The notes: generated by a model from the sequence alone, not told the origin. A stretch of DNA of 64,000 nt from Streptomyces sp. NBC_00258 (GCF_036182465.1 NZ_CP108081.1:2976001-3040000); one strand, 5' to 3'. Shown: positions 25,137 through 34,178, counted from the stretch's first letter. Made by a program: numbers and translations.

Positions 25137-26177
25137 CTACGGGGTGTCTTCGGAGTGGCCGTTGGGCCCGCCGGGTCGCGTGTCCCGGTCCGGGGCGGGA
25201 GTGGTGTCGTACCGCACGAGGTGACACAGCGCCGTCGTGTGTCCCTCGGCGAGTTCCGCCATCGTCTCCGGCAGGTCCTCGAAGGCGCATTCGCCCGTGA
25301 TCAGGGCGTCGAGGGCGGGGTCGGCGAGCAGGTCGAGGGCGATGGCGAGGCGGTCGGCGTAGGTGCGGCGGGCGCTCCTGGCCGGGGAGACGGTTCCGAC
25401 CTGGCTGCTGCGTATGACCAGGCGGCGGGAGTGGAACGCCTCGCCGAGCGGCAGGCTGACCTTCCGGTCGCCGTACCAGCTCAGTTCGAGGACGGTGCCC
25501 TCCGGGGCGAGGAGTTCGAGGGAACGGGCGAGCCCGGCCTCGGTGGCGCTGGCGTGGACGACCAGGTCGCGGTCGCCGTCGGCGTCCGCCGGGAGCGCGA
25601 AGTCGACGCCCAGGGCCTGTGCGATGTCGGCGCGCGCCGGGTTGGCGTCGACGAGTTGGACCCGGGCCGCGGGATATCGGGCGAGGAGCGCGGCGACGCT
25701 CGCGCCGACCATGCCGGCGCCGACCACGGTGATCCGGTCTCCGATCAGGGGTGCCGCGTCCCACAGGGCGTTGACGGCGGTCTCCACTGTTCCGGCGAGG
25801 ACGGCCCGCGAGGCGGGCACGGTCTCGGGCACGGGAGTGACGGCGCTCGCCGGGACGACGAACCGGGTCTGGTGCGGATAGAGGGAGAAGACGGTCCGCC
25901 CGAGGAGGTCGGTCGGCCCCGCCTCCACCACTCCTACGTTCAGGTACCCGTACTTGAGGGGCCCTGGGAAGTCGCCTTCCTGGAAGGGCGCCCGCATGGC
26001 GGCGTGCTGGCTCTCCGGCACGCCTCCGCGGAAGACGAGCGTCTCGGTTCCGCGGCTCACCCCTGAGAAAAGTGTTCGCACCACGACCTCGCCCTCGGCG
26101 GGGTCGGGCAGTTCGGCGTCCCGGATCTCACCGAGACCGGGAGAGCGGAGCCAGAAGGCGCGGGCGGAGCGGTCCAT
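25137..26177 (-). CDS. Medium-chain (zinc-type) alcohol dehydrogenase-like oxidoreductase
   Basis: The 346-residue protein has the MDR fold: the ELPDPAEGEVVVRTLFSGVSRGTE N-terminal segment and the cofactor motif ITVVGAGMVGASVAALLA near residue 155. The catalytic-zinc Cys and His of classical alcohol dehydrogenases are not evident, as in the subfamily acting in sugar and polyketide pathways. The ATG at 26177 has AGGAGG eight bases upstream, which decides against 26201. It is 198 bases upstream of the PTPS-like gene on the same strand and probably belongs to the same pathway. Confidence 0.85.
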   Translation of the reverse strand: MDRSARAFWLRSPGLGEIRDAELPDPAEGEVVVRTLFSGVSRGTETLVFRGGVPESQHAAMRAPFQEGDFPGPLKYGYLNVGVVEAGPTDLLGRTVFSLYPHQTRFVVPASAVTPVPETVPASRAVLAGTVETAVNALWDAAPLIGDRITVVGAGMVGASVAALLARYPAARVQLVDANPARADIAQALGVDFALPADADGDRDLVVHASATEAGLARSLELLAPEGTVLELSWYGDRKVSLPLGEAFHSRRLVIRSSQVGTVSPARSARRTYADRLAIALDLLADPALDALITGECAFEDLPETMAELAEGHTTALCHLVRYDTTPAPDRDTRPGGPNGHSEDTP

Positions 26178-26321
26178 TCGGCATCCTCCTGGGTGGTCCA
26201 TGTGAATGGGCTGAGCAAATCAGCTGAACGATCGGGCGGCGAGCCACGTACCGACCTTTGCGAAGCCGCGCACAAGGTACGCGGCAATGATCGACTCTGT
26301 CACCTGGCCGGAGGATGTGCG

Positions 26322-27107
26322 GTGGCCCTGAACAACACGTACGACGCGAGGCTCTTGCAGCAGGAGACGGCCGTGGGAGCGGGTGTGCAGCTTCTGTTGC
26401 TCACCGTGCTCGGCACGGCGCTCGGCATGGGGCCCGTGGGCTGGCTGACGGGACTGGTGTTCGCGCTCGCGACGTGGGCGGTGCTCTCACGCGCCCTGCA
26501 TCGCACGCGGCCACGTTCCTTCGGACCCGCGAACCGCGTGACCCTGGGCCGGGCCACCCTTGTCGGCGGAGTGACCGCGCTGGTCGCGGATTCGTTCCAG
26601 AGTCCGCCGCCGGTGACGGTCCTGGTCGCGCTCACCGCGGTCGCCCTGATCCTCGACGCGGTCGACGGCAAGGTCGCCCGCCGGACGGGGTGCTCCACCG
26701 CGCTGGGCGCACGCTTCGACATGGAGGTCGACGCGTTCCTGATCCTGGTGCTCAGTGTGTACGTCTCCACGGCCGTCGGCCCCTGGGCACTCCTGATCGG
26801 CGGCATGCGCTACGCCTTCGTGGCCGCCGCGAAGTTCCAGCCGTGGCTGAACGGCACGCTGCCGCCCAGCACGGGACGCAAGACGGTGGCCGCCCTCCAG
26901 GGCGTCCTGCTGCTGATCGCGGGCTCGGGGATACTCCCGTACGCCGTGATGTTCGGCGTCGTCGCCCTCGCCCTCGGCCTGCTGACGTGGTCGTTCGGCC
27001 GTGACATCGCGTGGCTGTGGCGGACGCGGGGCTCTGCCGAGCGGGAGGTGGCGGCGGCGGAGGTGGAGCTCCTCCACCGGGAGCCGGCCGGTGCGGGCGC
27101 CCAGTAA
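26322..27107 (+). CDS. CDP-alcohol phosphatidyltransferase family membrane protein
   Basis: This 261-residue membrane enzyme has a complete CDP-alcohol phosphotransferase signature at residues 112-137 (D112-x2-DG-x2-AR-x8-G-x3-D-x3-D137). Members join an alcohol to a CDP-activated lipid or polyol. The GTG at 26322 was chosen for GGAGG seven bases upstream; the open frame to 26193 is not coding-like. It is divergent from the dehydrogenase gene across 144 bases and, with the glycosyltransferase and flippase-like protein, points to a lipid-linked product. Confidence 0.87.
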   Translation: MALNNTYDARLLQQETAVGAGVQLLLLTVLGTALGMGPVGWLTGLVFALATWAVLSRALHRTRPRSFGPANRVTLGRATLVGGVTALVADSFQSPPPVTVLVALTAVALILDAVDGKVARRTGCSTALGARFDMEVDAFLILVLSVYVSTAVGPWALLIGGMRYAFVAAAKFQPWLNGTLPPSTGRKTVAALQGVLLLIAGSGILPYAVMFGVVALALGLLTWSFGRDIAWLWRTRGSAEREVAAAEVELLHREPAGAGAQ

Positions 27108-27151
27108 GGGGTTGCTCTCAGGCTTTCAGGGGCGCGGGGAACTGCGCGCTC

Positions 27152-27206
27152 AGCCACACACAACCCGCAGCCGACGTACTACCTCGACTGCGGGTTGTGT
27201 GTGGCT
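27152..27206. terminator. 19-bp stem hairpin between convergent genes
   Basis: The arms 27152-27170 and 27188-27206 (AGCCACACACAACCCGCAG and its complement) pair perfectly around a 17-base loop. It lies between the CDP-alcohol phosphotransferase stop and the aldo-keto reductase stop and should serve as a bidirectional terminator. Confidence 0.8.
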
Positions 27207-27285
27207 GGTCGCGCCCACGCGGCGGAGCCGCATATCGATACAGCCCCGCGCTCCTAAAAGCGACGGGGCTTACCCCGTGCCTCGA

Positions 27286-28164
27286 TCAGCGGCCGATCCG
27301 GTCGAGCTCCTCGATCTCCGCGGCCGGCAGGGCCAGTTCCGCCGCCGCGATGTTCTCGCGCAGGTGGGCCCGCGACGAGGTGCCGGGGATCAGGACCGTG
27401 GTCGCGGAGCGCTGGAGCAGCCAGGCAAGGGCCACCTGCTGGGGCGAGGCGTCCAGGCGGGCGGCCACGTCGGTCAGCGTCTGCGACTGCAGCGGACTGA
27501 AGCCGCCGAGCGGGAAGAACGCGGCGAACGCGATGTTCTCCGCCGCGCACCGCTCGACGAGGGCGTCGTCCTGGCGGTTGGCCAGGTTGTAGAGGTTCTG
27601 CACGGTGACGACCGGTGCGATGGCCTGTGCCTCGGTCAGCTGGGTGTCGGAGACGGCACTGACTCCGAGATGGCGGATCAGGCCCTCCTTCCGCAGCTCC
27701 GCCAGTGCGCCGAACTGCTCGCTCAGCGGCTCCTCGTCCGTTCCCCCGTCGTTCGAGCCGACGCGCAGGTTCACCACGTCGAGTGCGTCCACGCCGAGGT
27801 GCTGGAGGTTCTCACGGACCTGGGCCTTGAGGTCCTCGGGGTCCCGCGACAGGATCCAGCTGCCGTCGTCGCCGCGGCGGGCGCCGACCTTGGTGACGAT
27901 GCGCAGGTCGGCGGGGTAGGGATACAGGGCCTCCTTGATGATCTCGTTGACGACGACGGGCCCGTAGAAGTCACTGGTGTCGATGTGGGTGATGCCCCGC
28001 TCGACGGCCTCCCGCAGTACCGCGACGGCCTCGTCCCGGTCCTTGGGCGGCCCGAAGACGTTGGGACCCGCCAGCTGCATGGCTCCGTATCCCATGCGGG
28101 TGATGGTCAGATCGTCCGCCAGGGTGAGGGATCCGCCGGAAGCCGTGCCGGTTGCGTCCGTCAT
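27286..28164 (-). CDS. Aldo-keto reductase
   Basis: The 292-residue TIM-barrel NADPH-dependent oxidoreductase keeps D62, Y67 (DTSDFYG) and K92 (IVTKVG) of the catalytic tetrad. The fourth position, usually His, is N132 in DVVNLRVG, as in a subset of this family. The NADP-binding end IPGTSSRAHLREN is present. The ATG at 28164 has GAGAGG upstream. It is divergent from an XRE-type regulator 172 bases away, which probably controls it. Confidence 0.9.
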   Translation of the reverse strand: MTDATGTASGGSLTLADDLTITRMGYGAMQLAGPNVFGPPKDRDEAVAVLREAVERGITHIDTSDFYGPVVVNEIIKEALYPYPADLRIVTKVGARRGDDGSWILSRDPEDLKAQVRENLQHLGVDALDVVNLRVGSNDGGTDEEPLSEQFGALAELRKEGLIRHLGVSAVSDTQLTEAQAIAPVVTVQNLYNLANRQDDALVERCAAENIAFAAFFPLGGFSPLQSQTLTDVAARLDASPQQVALAWLLQRSATTVLIPGTSSRAHLRENIAAAELALPAAEIEELDRIGR

Positions 28165-28336
28165 GGTGTGCCTCTCGCTGCGTATGCATGGCTGTTCTGT
28201 GTCTGTACGCACGTGGACCGGTTCGTCCTCCGCCGATGCCGACTCTGCGACTGATCGGCCGCGGTCGGCAGTACCCCGCTGTTCCTGGGAGTGACAGGGA
28301 CAGTCACCGGCGGCGAGACGGAACTACGGTTGATTC

Positions 28337-29245
28337 ATGGACGCCACGAACGCCCTCGGAGAGTTCCTGCGGGCCCGCCGCGCGCTGATACGGCCCGAGG
28401 AGGCCGGGATCCGCCGCGGCGGCGGCCTGCGGCGCGTGCCGGGACTGCGTCGCGAGGAGGTCGCGATGCTGGCCGGGATCAGCGCCGACTACTACCTGCG
28501 TCTGGAGCAGGGCCGCGACCGCAATCCGTCGCTCCAGGTCCTGGAAGCCCTGGCCGACGTCCTGGACCTCGACGCCCCCGCCACCGCGCATCTGATCGGC
28601 CTGACTCAGGCGCGCCCGTCCCAGGGTCGTCGTTCGGGCCGCGCCGACGCCAGTGGACGGGCCTCGCGGAAGCCCGAGCCCGTGCCGCCCGGCATCCTCC
28701 AGCTCATCGACGGATGGCCGAGCAATCCCGCCTACGTCGAGAACAGGTTCACCGATGTGCTCGCGGCCAACCCACTGGCCACGGCCCTGTCCTCGAACCA
28801 CTCCCCCGGCGTCAATCTCATCAGGGCCATCCTTCTCGACGAGTCCGAAAGGGAACTGCGCCGGGACTGGGAGGACCTGACCGAGGCGGGGATCGCCGCC
28901 CTGCGGGCCAACGTCGGACCAGATGTCGACGATCCCCGCCTGGTGGAGCTCGTGGGCGAACTGTCCGTGCGCAGTGAGCGTTTCCGTCGTCTGTGGGGCC
29001 GTCACGACGTGCGGCCCAAGCAGGCTCGCGTCATGCGGCTGCGCCATCCGAAGGTCGGCGACCTCGAACTGCAGTCCAACAAGCTGGCCATCAACGGCAC
29101 CGACGGACTGATCCTCAAGGTCTTCCACGCCGAACCGGGCAGCCGCGACGCCGAACTGCTCGCCATACTCGGGAGCTTGACGGCGACCGGCGAGAGCCGG
29201 GACCTGACCGGCTCCGACGAGCACCAGGCCGTCGACGAGCAGTGA
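28337..29245 (+). CDS. XRE-family regulator with MmyB-like ligand-binding domain
   Basis: The 302-residue protein has an N-terminal Cro/C1-type helix-turn-helix (RREEVAMLAGISADYYLRLEQG, about 38-59), then an MmyB-like PAS-type domain from about residue 115 (NPAYVENRFTDVLAANPLA) that in relatives binds fatty acids. Genes of this kind almost always stand opposite a short-chain dehydrogenase or aldo-keto reductase and regulate it, as is the arrangement here. Confidence 0.92.
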   Translation: MDATNALGEFLRARRALIRPEEAGIRRGGGLRRVPGLRREEVAMLAGISADYYLRLEQGRDRNPSLQVLEALADVLDLDAPATAHLIGLTQARPSQGRRSGRADASGRASRKPEPVPPGILQLIDGWPSNPAYVENRFTDVLAANPLATALSSNHSPGVNLIRAILLDESERELRRDWEDLTEAGIAALRANVGPDVDDPRLVELVGELSVRSERFRRLWGRHDVRPKQARVMRLRHPKVGDLELQSNKLAINGTDGLILKVFHAEPGSRDAELLAILGSLTATGESRDLTGSDEHQAVDEQ

Positions 29246-29309
29246 CGGCCGCCGCCCGGACCCCTGGCGAGGGTCTCGGCGACGGCCGGTGCGTCGGTCC
29301 GCGATCGCG

Positions 29310-30773
29310 TCAGCCGCGCACGCCGGGTGTGACGGTCTCCTGGTCCGTTCGCGACACCTCGTGGTCGTCGGCGGCGGAGGCCCGGGGCACGCGGGGCATA
29401 CGGTTCGTCCGCCGGCCCGGAACGAGGAGCGCGGCCAGGGCCGCGGCGAGGCAGAGCAGGGCGAGCAGCGTGAAGCCGTGGGTGTAGCCGGAGGCGTACG
29501 GCAGGCCCGAGGGCTGCAGGTGTCCGGTCACCAGGACGCTGGTCACGGCGGCGCCGATGGACCCGCCGATGGTGCGGATGTTGGCGTTCATGCCGGTCGC
29601 GGCGCCGGTCTGCCCGGCCGGGACGCTGCCCACGATCAGGTTGGCCATGGAGGCGAAGGCGAGACCGATGCCGAGGCCGAAGACGCCCGACACGAAGGCG
29701 ATCTGCCACTGCTCGTCGTGCCAGAGTGCGAGGAAGCCGCAGGCGACCGCGCCGAGTGCGGCACCGGTGGTGAGCAGCTTCTTCGCTCCAAGTACCGGCT
29801 CCAGTCGGCCGCTCAGGATGCCCGAGACGAACATCGCGATCAGCATCGGCAGCATGAGCAGTCCGGACGCGGTGACGCTCGCGCCGAACCCGTACCCGGC
29901 GGAGCTGGGCGTCTGGACGAAGCCGGGAAGGAAGGACCAGATCGAGTACATGCCGGCGCCGAACAGCAGCGCGGCGGTGTTGGTGGTCCACACGGCGGGC
30001 AGCCGCATGACACGCAGGTCGATCAGCGGGGAGCGGGACCGCGACTCGGACAGCAGCCACAGCGCGAAGAGCACCACGGCGGCGGCGAACAGTCCGATCA
30101 CCCGGGCGGAGCCCCAGCCCCACTGGCCCGCCTGGCTGAGCGGCAGCAGCAGCGCCACCAGCCATGCCGACAGCAGGACCGCGCCGAGCCAGTTGACGCG
30201 GCCCTCGGCCCGGCTGGGCGACTCCGGGACGTACCGGAGGGCGATGAGCGTGGTCACCGCGACGATGCCGACGGGAAGCCAGAACAGCCAGCGGTAACCG
30301 AGTGCGGACACGACGGGACCGGCCGCGACCATGCCGACACCGCCGCCGGCGGCGATCACGGCGGACAGGTTGCTGATGCTGGGGCTCACCCGGGCCGCGG
30401 CGAACTCGTCCCGGATGATGCCGAAGGACAGCGGGAACAGCGCGCCGCCGATGCCCTGAACGACCCGGGCGACGATCAGTACGCCGATGGTCGGGGCGAG
30501 CGCGGCGAGCAGACACCCGAGCAGCACGGCCACCAGGACGGCGACGAGGGTGCGTTTCTTGCCGATCAGGTCGCCGACCCGGCCGAGGATCGGCGTGAAG
30601 ACCGAGGCGGACAGGAGGTACGCCGTCATCACCCAGGTCGCGGTGGACTGGGAGGTGTTCAGCGCGTGCTGGACGGTCGGCAGGGCCGGCGCGATCAGCG
30701 ACTGGAGCATGGAGAACACGCCCGCACCGGTCGCGAGGACCGCGAAGGTGAGGCGGGTGGACTTGCGGGGCAT
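29310..30773 (-). CDS. DHA2-type (EmrB/QacA) MFS multidrug exporter
   Basis: The 487-residue protein has about 14 hydrophobic segments. Motif A reads GRVGDLIGKKR and motif C lies in GGGVGMVAAGPVVSALGYRW, both typical of drug:proton antiporters. The ATG at 30773 (MPRKSTRL) starts the first membrane segment properly; upstream extension is GC-rich non-coding. It is divergent from a TetR gene, with two operator-like repeats in between, the usual layout of an inducible exporter. Confidence 0.9.
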   Translation of the reverse strand: MPRKSTRLTFAVLATGAGVFSMLQSLIAPALPTVQHALNTSQSTATWVMTAYLLSASVFTPILGRVGDLIGKKRTLVAVLVAVLLGCLLAALAPTIGVLIVARVVQGIGGALFPLSFGIIRDEFAAARVSPSISNLSAVIAAGGGVGMVAAGPVVSALGYRWLFWLPVGIVAVTTLIALRYVPESPSRAEGRVNWLGAVLLSAWLVALLLPLSQAGQWGWGSARVIGLFAAAVVLFALWLLSESRSRSPLIDLRVMRLPAVWTTNTAALLFGAGMYSIWSFLPGFVQTPSSAGYGFGASVTASGLLMLPMLIAMFVSGILSGRLEPVLGAKKLLTTGAALGAVACGFLALWHDEQWQIAFVSGVFGLGIGLAFASMANLIVGSVPAGQTGAATGMNANIRTIGGSIGAAVTSVLVTGHLQPSGLPYASGYTHGFTLLALLCLAAALAALLVPGRRTNRMPRVPRASAADDHEVSRTDQETVTPGVRG

Positions 30774-31098
30774 GAAGAGCCTCTCCGAACTGGTTGCGGC
30801 CGAGAGCCTCGGACCGCGACCGTGCGGGCCGGGTGCCTGCCCGGGGGCAGCACAGGGCCCGGCGACGATCGCGGGGTGGCGGTTCCCCCGGCTGTCGGGC
30901 TCGGCCGAGAGCACGGGAGGAGGTCGCGAGAAGTGTCAGGGGACGGGCGATGCGCTCCGGCGCGGGACCCGCACGGGTACGGGCCCGGGGCCCGTCCGTA
31001 TGCGGGGTGGCCCGGGGGCCCGCCCGAATGCGGGTGGCGTCGCGTCGTCGATGCGTGCGGCCGCACGCGTCCACGGCGTACGCACCCCGCACTGGTAA

Positions 31099-31139
31099 AG
31101 TGGAGGTACTCCTCCACTGTAGCGGAGGCGCACCTCCGC
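31099..31139. promoter_or_regulatory. Two tandem TetR operator-like inverted repeats
   Basis: The first repeat is AGTGGAGG, spacer TACT, CCTCCACT (31099-31118). The second is GCGGAGG, spacer CGCA, CCTCCGC (31122-31139). Both share GGAGG-N4-CCTCC, and their centres are 22 bases apart, two helical turns. They lie 31-71 bases ahead of the TetR start in the 396-base divergent region, whose remainder is GC-rich without further features. Confidence 0.7.
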
Positions 31140-31169
31140 TTCAACCTCGTCCCGCCCCGGGAGGCAGCA

Positions 31170-31748
31170 GTGACCGCCCAGTCGTTCCCCGTCAGCGAGA
31201 TCGTCGCGTCCCGGCGGCCGCACCGGAAGGACGCGGCGCGCAACTACGACGCCCTGATCACGGCAGCCCGCGAGGCCTTCGCGGAGCACGGCGCGGAGGC
31301 CTCCCTGGAGGACGTCGCCCGACGCGCGGGCGTCGGCATCGGCACGCTGTACCGGAACTTCCCCACCCGCAGGCACCTCTTCGAGAGCGTCTACGCGGAC
31401 GAGGTCAACGCCCTGTGCCGGGTCGCGGAGGAGGTCGCCGACCTGGAGCCGTGGGAGGCGCTGACGACATGGCTCGACCGGTTCGCCGACTACATGGTGA
31501 CCAAGCGGGCCGTCCGGGAGGCGCTCAACGACGAGTCGGAGATCTTCACCGCCTGCCGCGAGTCGTTGTACGCGGCAGGCGGCCCCCTCTTCGAGCGGGC
31601 CCAGCGGACCGGCGCGGCGCGCACGGACATGACCTTCTTCGACCTGCTGCGCATGGTCTCGGGCATCACCGCGACGGCCTTCGACGACGACGCCCAGCGC
31701 GACCGGGTCCTGTCCGTCGCGCTGGATGGGGTGCGCGCATCCCGCTGA
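31170..31748 (+). CDS. TetR-family repressor
   Basis: The 192-residue protein has the TetR helix-turn-helix in EDVARRAGVGIGTLYRNFP (about 49-67) and a SBP/SCO1712-like C-terminal effector domain. The GTG at 31170 has GGGAGG upstream. It faces the exporter gene and follows two inverted repeats, so it should repress both. It ends 6 bases before the stop of the convergent desaturase gene. Confidence 0.9.
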   Translation: MTAQSFPVSEIVASRRPHRKDAARNYDALITAAREAFAEHGAEASLEDVARRAGVGIGTLYRNFPTRRHLFESVYADEVNALCRVAEEVADLEPWEALTTWLDRFADYMVTKRAVREALNDESEIFTACRESLYAAGGPLFERAQRTGAARTDMTFFDLLRMVSGITATAFDDDAQRDRVLSVALDGVRASR

Positions 31749-31754
31749 CCGGGG

Positions 31755-32855
31755 TCAGTACTCCAGCTCGGGCCGCAGCCGCAGCGGCCCGGCGACGTCG
31801 TGGAGGTGGCGCAGCACCTGGGCATAGGAGTCGAGGAGCCCGGTCTCGTGGTACGCGATGCCGTGCCGGGCGCAGTACGTGCGTACGAGTTCCTGGGCAT
31901 GGCGCAGGCTGGGCCGCGGCATGGAGGGGAACAGGTGGTGCTCGATCTGGTAGTTGAGCCCGCCGAGCGCGAAGTCGGTGAACCGGTTGCCACGGATGTT
32001 CCGTGCGGTCAGCACCTGCCGGCGCAGGAAATCGATCTTGTCGTCCTTGGCGAAGATGGGCATGCCCTTGTGGTTCGGGGCGAACGAGCATCCCATGTAG
32101 AGCCCGAACAGCCCCTGGTGCACAAGGAGGAAGACCACGGCCTGGAGCGGGGTGAGGACCAGGAACAGGGCGGCGAGATAGCCGCCGAGATGTGCCGTCA
32201 GCAGGCCCGCCTCGGCCAGCTTCGTGGCCCGCGAGGTCGCGGCGCCGGTGCGGTCGATCAGCGCCTTCACACCGGCGACGTGCAGGGCGAGTCCTTCCAG
32301 CAGCAGCATCGGGAAGAACAGCCAGGCCTGGTGCCGGGCCAGCCACGCGTACGCTCCGCTGCGGACGCGGGCGTGGTCCTCGGTGAAGGCGATCGCACCG
32401 TCTTCGATGTCGGGGTCACGGTCGACGTGGTTGGGGTGGGAGTGGTGGCGGTTGTGCTTGGCGATCCACCAACCGTAGCTGAGGCCGATCAGCAGGTCGG
32501 CGTGCACGCGGCCGAGCAGGGTGTTGACGCGCTTGGAGGAGGCGATCTGGTGGTGCCCCGCGTCGTGTCCGATGAACCCGGTCTGGGTGAACATCACCGC
32601 GAGGAAGGCGGCGGTCAGCAGCTGCCACCACGACGGTCCGATCAGGGCGAACGCGGTCCAGCCGGCGGCCAGCAGAAGGAGGTTCGCGCCGACCTTGACG
32701 CTGTAGTAGCCCCGGCGTCGTGTCAGCAGCCCGCGCTGCTTCACCTCACGGGACAGCGCGGCGTAGTCGCTGCCCCGGGCGCCGGGCGGGGGCTTCGTCG
32801 TCGCGGCGTGCTGGGCCGTCGGATCGGTGCCCCGGTTGATGAAGTCAGTGCTCAC
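31755..32855 (-). CDS. Membrane acyl-lipid / acyl-CoA fatty acid desaturase
   Basis: This 366-residue di-iron membrane enzyme shows all three histidine boxes: HDAGHH (97-102), HNRHH (134-138) and QIEHHLFPS near residue 305. The QxxHH third box marks the front-end/DesA-like group found in actinobacteria. It introduces double bonds into membrane acyl chains using ferredoxin and O2. It stands 152 bases downstream of the cold-shock gene on the same strand, with a terminator in between, and a role in cold adaptation of the membrane is plausible. Confidence 0.92.
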   Translation of the reverse strand: MSTDFINRGTDPTAQHAATTKPPPGARGSDYAALSREVKQRGLLTRRRGYYSVKVGANLLLLAAGWTAFALIGPSWWQLLTAAFLAVMFTQTGFIGHDAGHHQIASSKRVNTLLGRVHADLLIGLSYGWWIAKHNRHHSHPNHVDRDPDIEDGAIAFTEDHARVRSGAYAWLARHQAWLFFPMLLLEGLALHVAGVKALIDRTGAATSRATKLAEAGLLTAHLGGYLAALFLVLTPLQAVVFLLVHQGLFGLYMGCSFAPNHKGMPIFAKDDKIDFLRRQVLTARNIRGNRFTDFALGGLNYQIEHHLFPSMPRPSLRHAQELVRTYCARHGIAYHETGLLDSYAQVLRHLHDVAGPLRLRPELEY

Positions 32856-32968
32856 GGCTTTCCTTTCGGGATGCGCGGGCCGATATCACCGGCGCGGGGG
32901 CAAGGCGCCGAACGTGGAAAGCCCGTACGGAAGCAGAGGGATGCAGAAAACGCAGACGGATGCAGCAC

Positions 32969-32997
32969 GAGACAGGCCCGCGGTGCGGGCCTGTCTC
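32969..32997 (-). terminator. Rho-independent-type hairpin after the cold-shock gene
   Basis: GAGACAGGCCCGC (32969-32981) pairs with its complement at 32985-32997 around a GGT loop. It lies 11 bases beyond the stop of the cold-shock gene (minus strand) and separates it from the desaturase gene. Confidence 0.85.
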
Positions 32998-33008
32998 ACG
33001 AGATGTCC

Positions 33009-33212
33009 TCAGAGGGCGCGGACCTGGTCGGCCTGCATGCCCTTGGGGCCCTGGCTTGCGGTGAACTCCACCCGCTGGTTCTCCGCCAGCGAGCGGAAAC
33101 CCTCGGTGTCGATCGCCGAGTGGTGCACGAAGATGTCGGCGCCGCCCTCGTCCGAGGTGATGAAGCCGAAACCCTTCTCCGCGTTGAACCACTTCACGGT
33201 GCCTTGAGCCAT
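33009..33212 (-). CDS. Cold-shock domain protein (CspA type)
   Basis: The 67-residue single-domain RNA chaperone has both nucleic-acid-binding motifs, KGFGFIT (RNP1) and DIFVHHSAI (RNP2), and the usual MAQGTVKWFN start. AAGGAG precedes the ATG at 33212. It is a monocistronic gene with a strong terminator and a long upstream leader that can fold. Confidence 0.97.
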   Translation of the reverse strand: MAQGTVKWFNAEKGFGFITSDEGGADIFVHHSAIDTEGFRSLAENQRVEFTASQGPKGMQADQVRAL

Positions 33213-33784
33213 GTGATGTCTCCTTCGAGATGACGAGCCGGTCGGGAAGTCGCGCGCTCGCGCGATCCCGGGCTGTTGGTCGCCAGCCGTCGAAGAAAAC
33301 CCCCGAAACGACGAAACGCCCGCTGTCGGAACTCCGCGGGCGCTTCCACGTTCGCAAACTTCAACTACAACCACCCCCTACAACGTCCGGGATGTCGGCA
33401 GCGTTCCCGGTCGGGCCGGGAGGGGCCCGGTGACGCCCCTGTCGAACCCCGTCGAACCCCGAACGGCCCGGTGACGCCCCGCGGGCCGGCTCCGGGTGTG
33501 GGATGCGGCACGTGGCTGCTCCGGAGGGGAGTACGGTTGGAGCACCGAGCGCACCTCGTATGCCGTCATCCGTTTCGGCGTCGCCCTCGGGGAACGGCAC
33601 AGGCCGGCGCACCTCGGATCCGGCCGGAAATGGGCCGCACCATGCCATCTGGCTCGTACCGTCTCGCCACCTTCCGTATCCGTTCACGCGCAGCGCGCTA
33701 GCGAATTTCCTGCCCACCGGGATGCCTCCGACGCATCCCGGCGTCCCGCGCACGGCTCTGAACCGATCAAGAGGATGCGGACAC
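33213..33784. other. 572-base region: cold-shock mRNA leader and nothing else recognised
   Basis: The part next to the cold-shock gene holds a hairpin, CGCCCGC (33317-33323) with GCGGGCG (33336-33342), which would lie in a long 5' untranslated region, as is common for cold-shock mRNAs. Further on, a 14-base direct repeat, CCCGGTGACGCCCC, occurs near 33427 and 33466. No gene is supported here. Confidence 0.5.
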
Positions 33785-34057
33785 ATGTATTCACAGGACT
33801 CCATCTCCGGACACCGCCGCGGCCGTCCCGAACCGACCGCCGAGATGCTCGCCGGACTGGCCTGTCTCATCTGCGGCACCGACTACCGCAACGCGCCGGA
33901 CCCGGAGGCGGTGGTGGTCTCCCACCGCGACGACAAGCAGCTGCTCGCCTGTCACGGGACGTGCGCACGCATGGCGTGCGGGTCGGTGAACGGTCTGGAC
34001 GAGACGCCGCTCCCGCTGACCGAGCGCGTCCGCGGGCACCGGCCCGGCGGCTCCTGA
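33785..34057 (+). CDS. Small hypothetical protein with two Cys pairs
   Basis: I do not recognise this 90-residue protein. Cysteines in CLICG and CHGTCARMAC suggest a small zinc-binding knuckle, and the ends are hydrophilic. The ATG at 33785 has a weak AGAGG upstream. It lies 121 bases ahead of the carboxyethylornithine-synthase-like gene, separated by heptamer repeats, and may be co-transcribed. Confidence 0.6.
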   Translation: MYSQDSISGHRRGRPEPTAEMLAGLACLICGTDYRNAPDPEAVVVSHRDDKQLLACHGTCARMACGSVNGLDETPLPLTERVRGHRPGGS

Positions 34058-34082
34058 CCGGAGACCGGAGACCGGACAGCCA

Positions 34083-34121
34083 CACGCAGCACGCAGCACG
34101 CAGCACGCAGCACGCAGCACG
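34083..34121 (+). repeat. Tandem CACGCAG heptamers
   Basis: Five exact copies of CACGCAG (34083-34117) and a partial sixth lie in the short gap between the 90-residue gene and the carboxyethylornithine-synthase-like gene. They are outside any supported coding frame. Copy number could vary by slippage and change the spacing or the structure of the leader. Confidence 0.9.
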
Positions 34122-34178
34122 ACGAGAACTACCTGGCGCGAACGCCATGACACGAACGAAATGATGATGAGGAAGCGC

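Noticed and set aside
34083..34121. CRISPR-like or direct-repeat array
   Set aside because: Units are 7 bases with no spacers; it is a simple tandem repeat.
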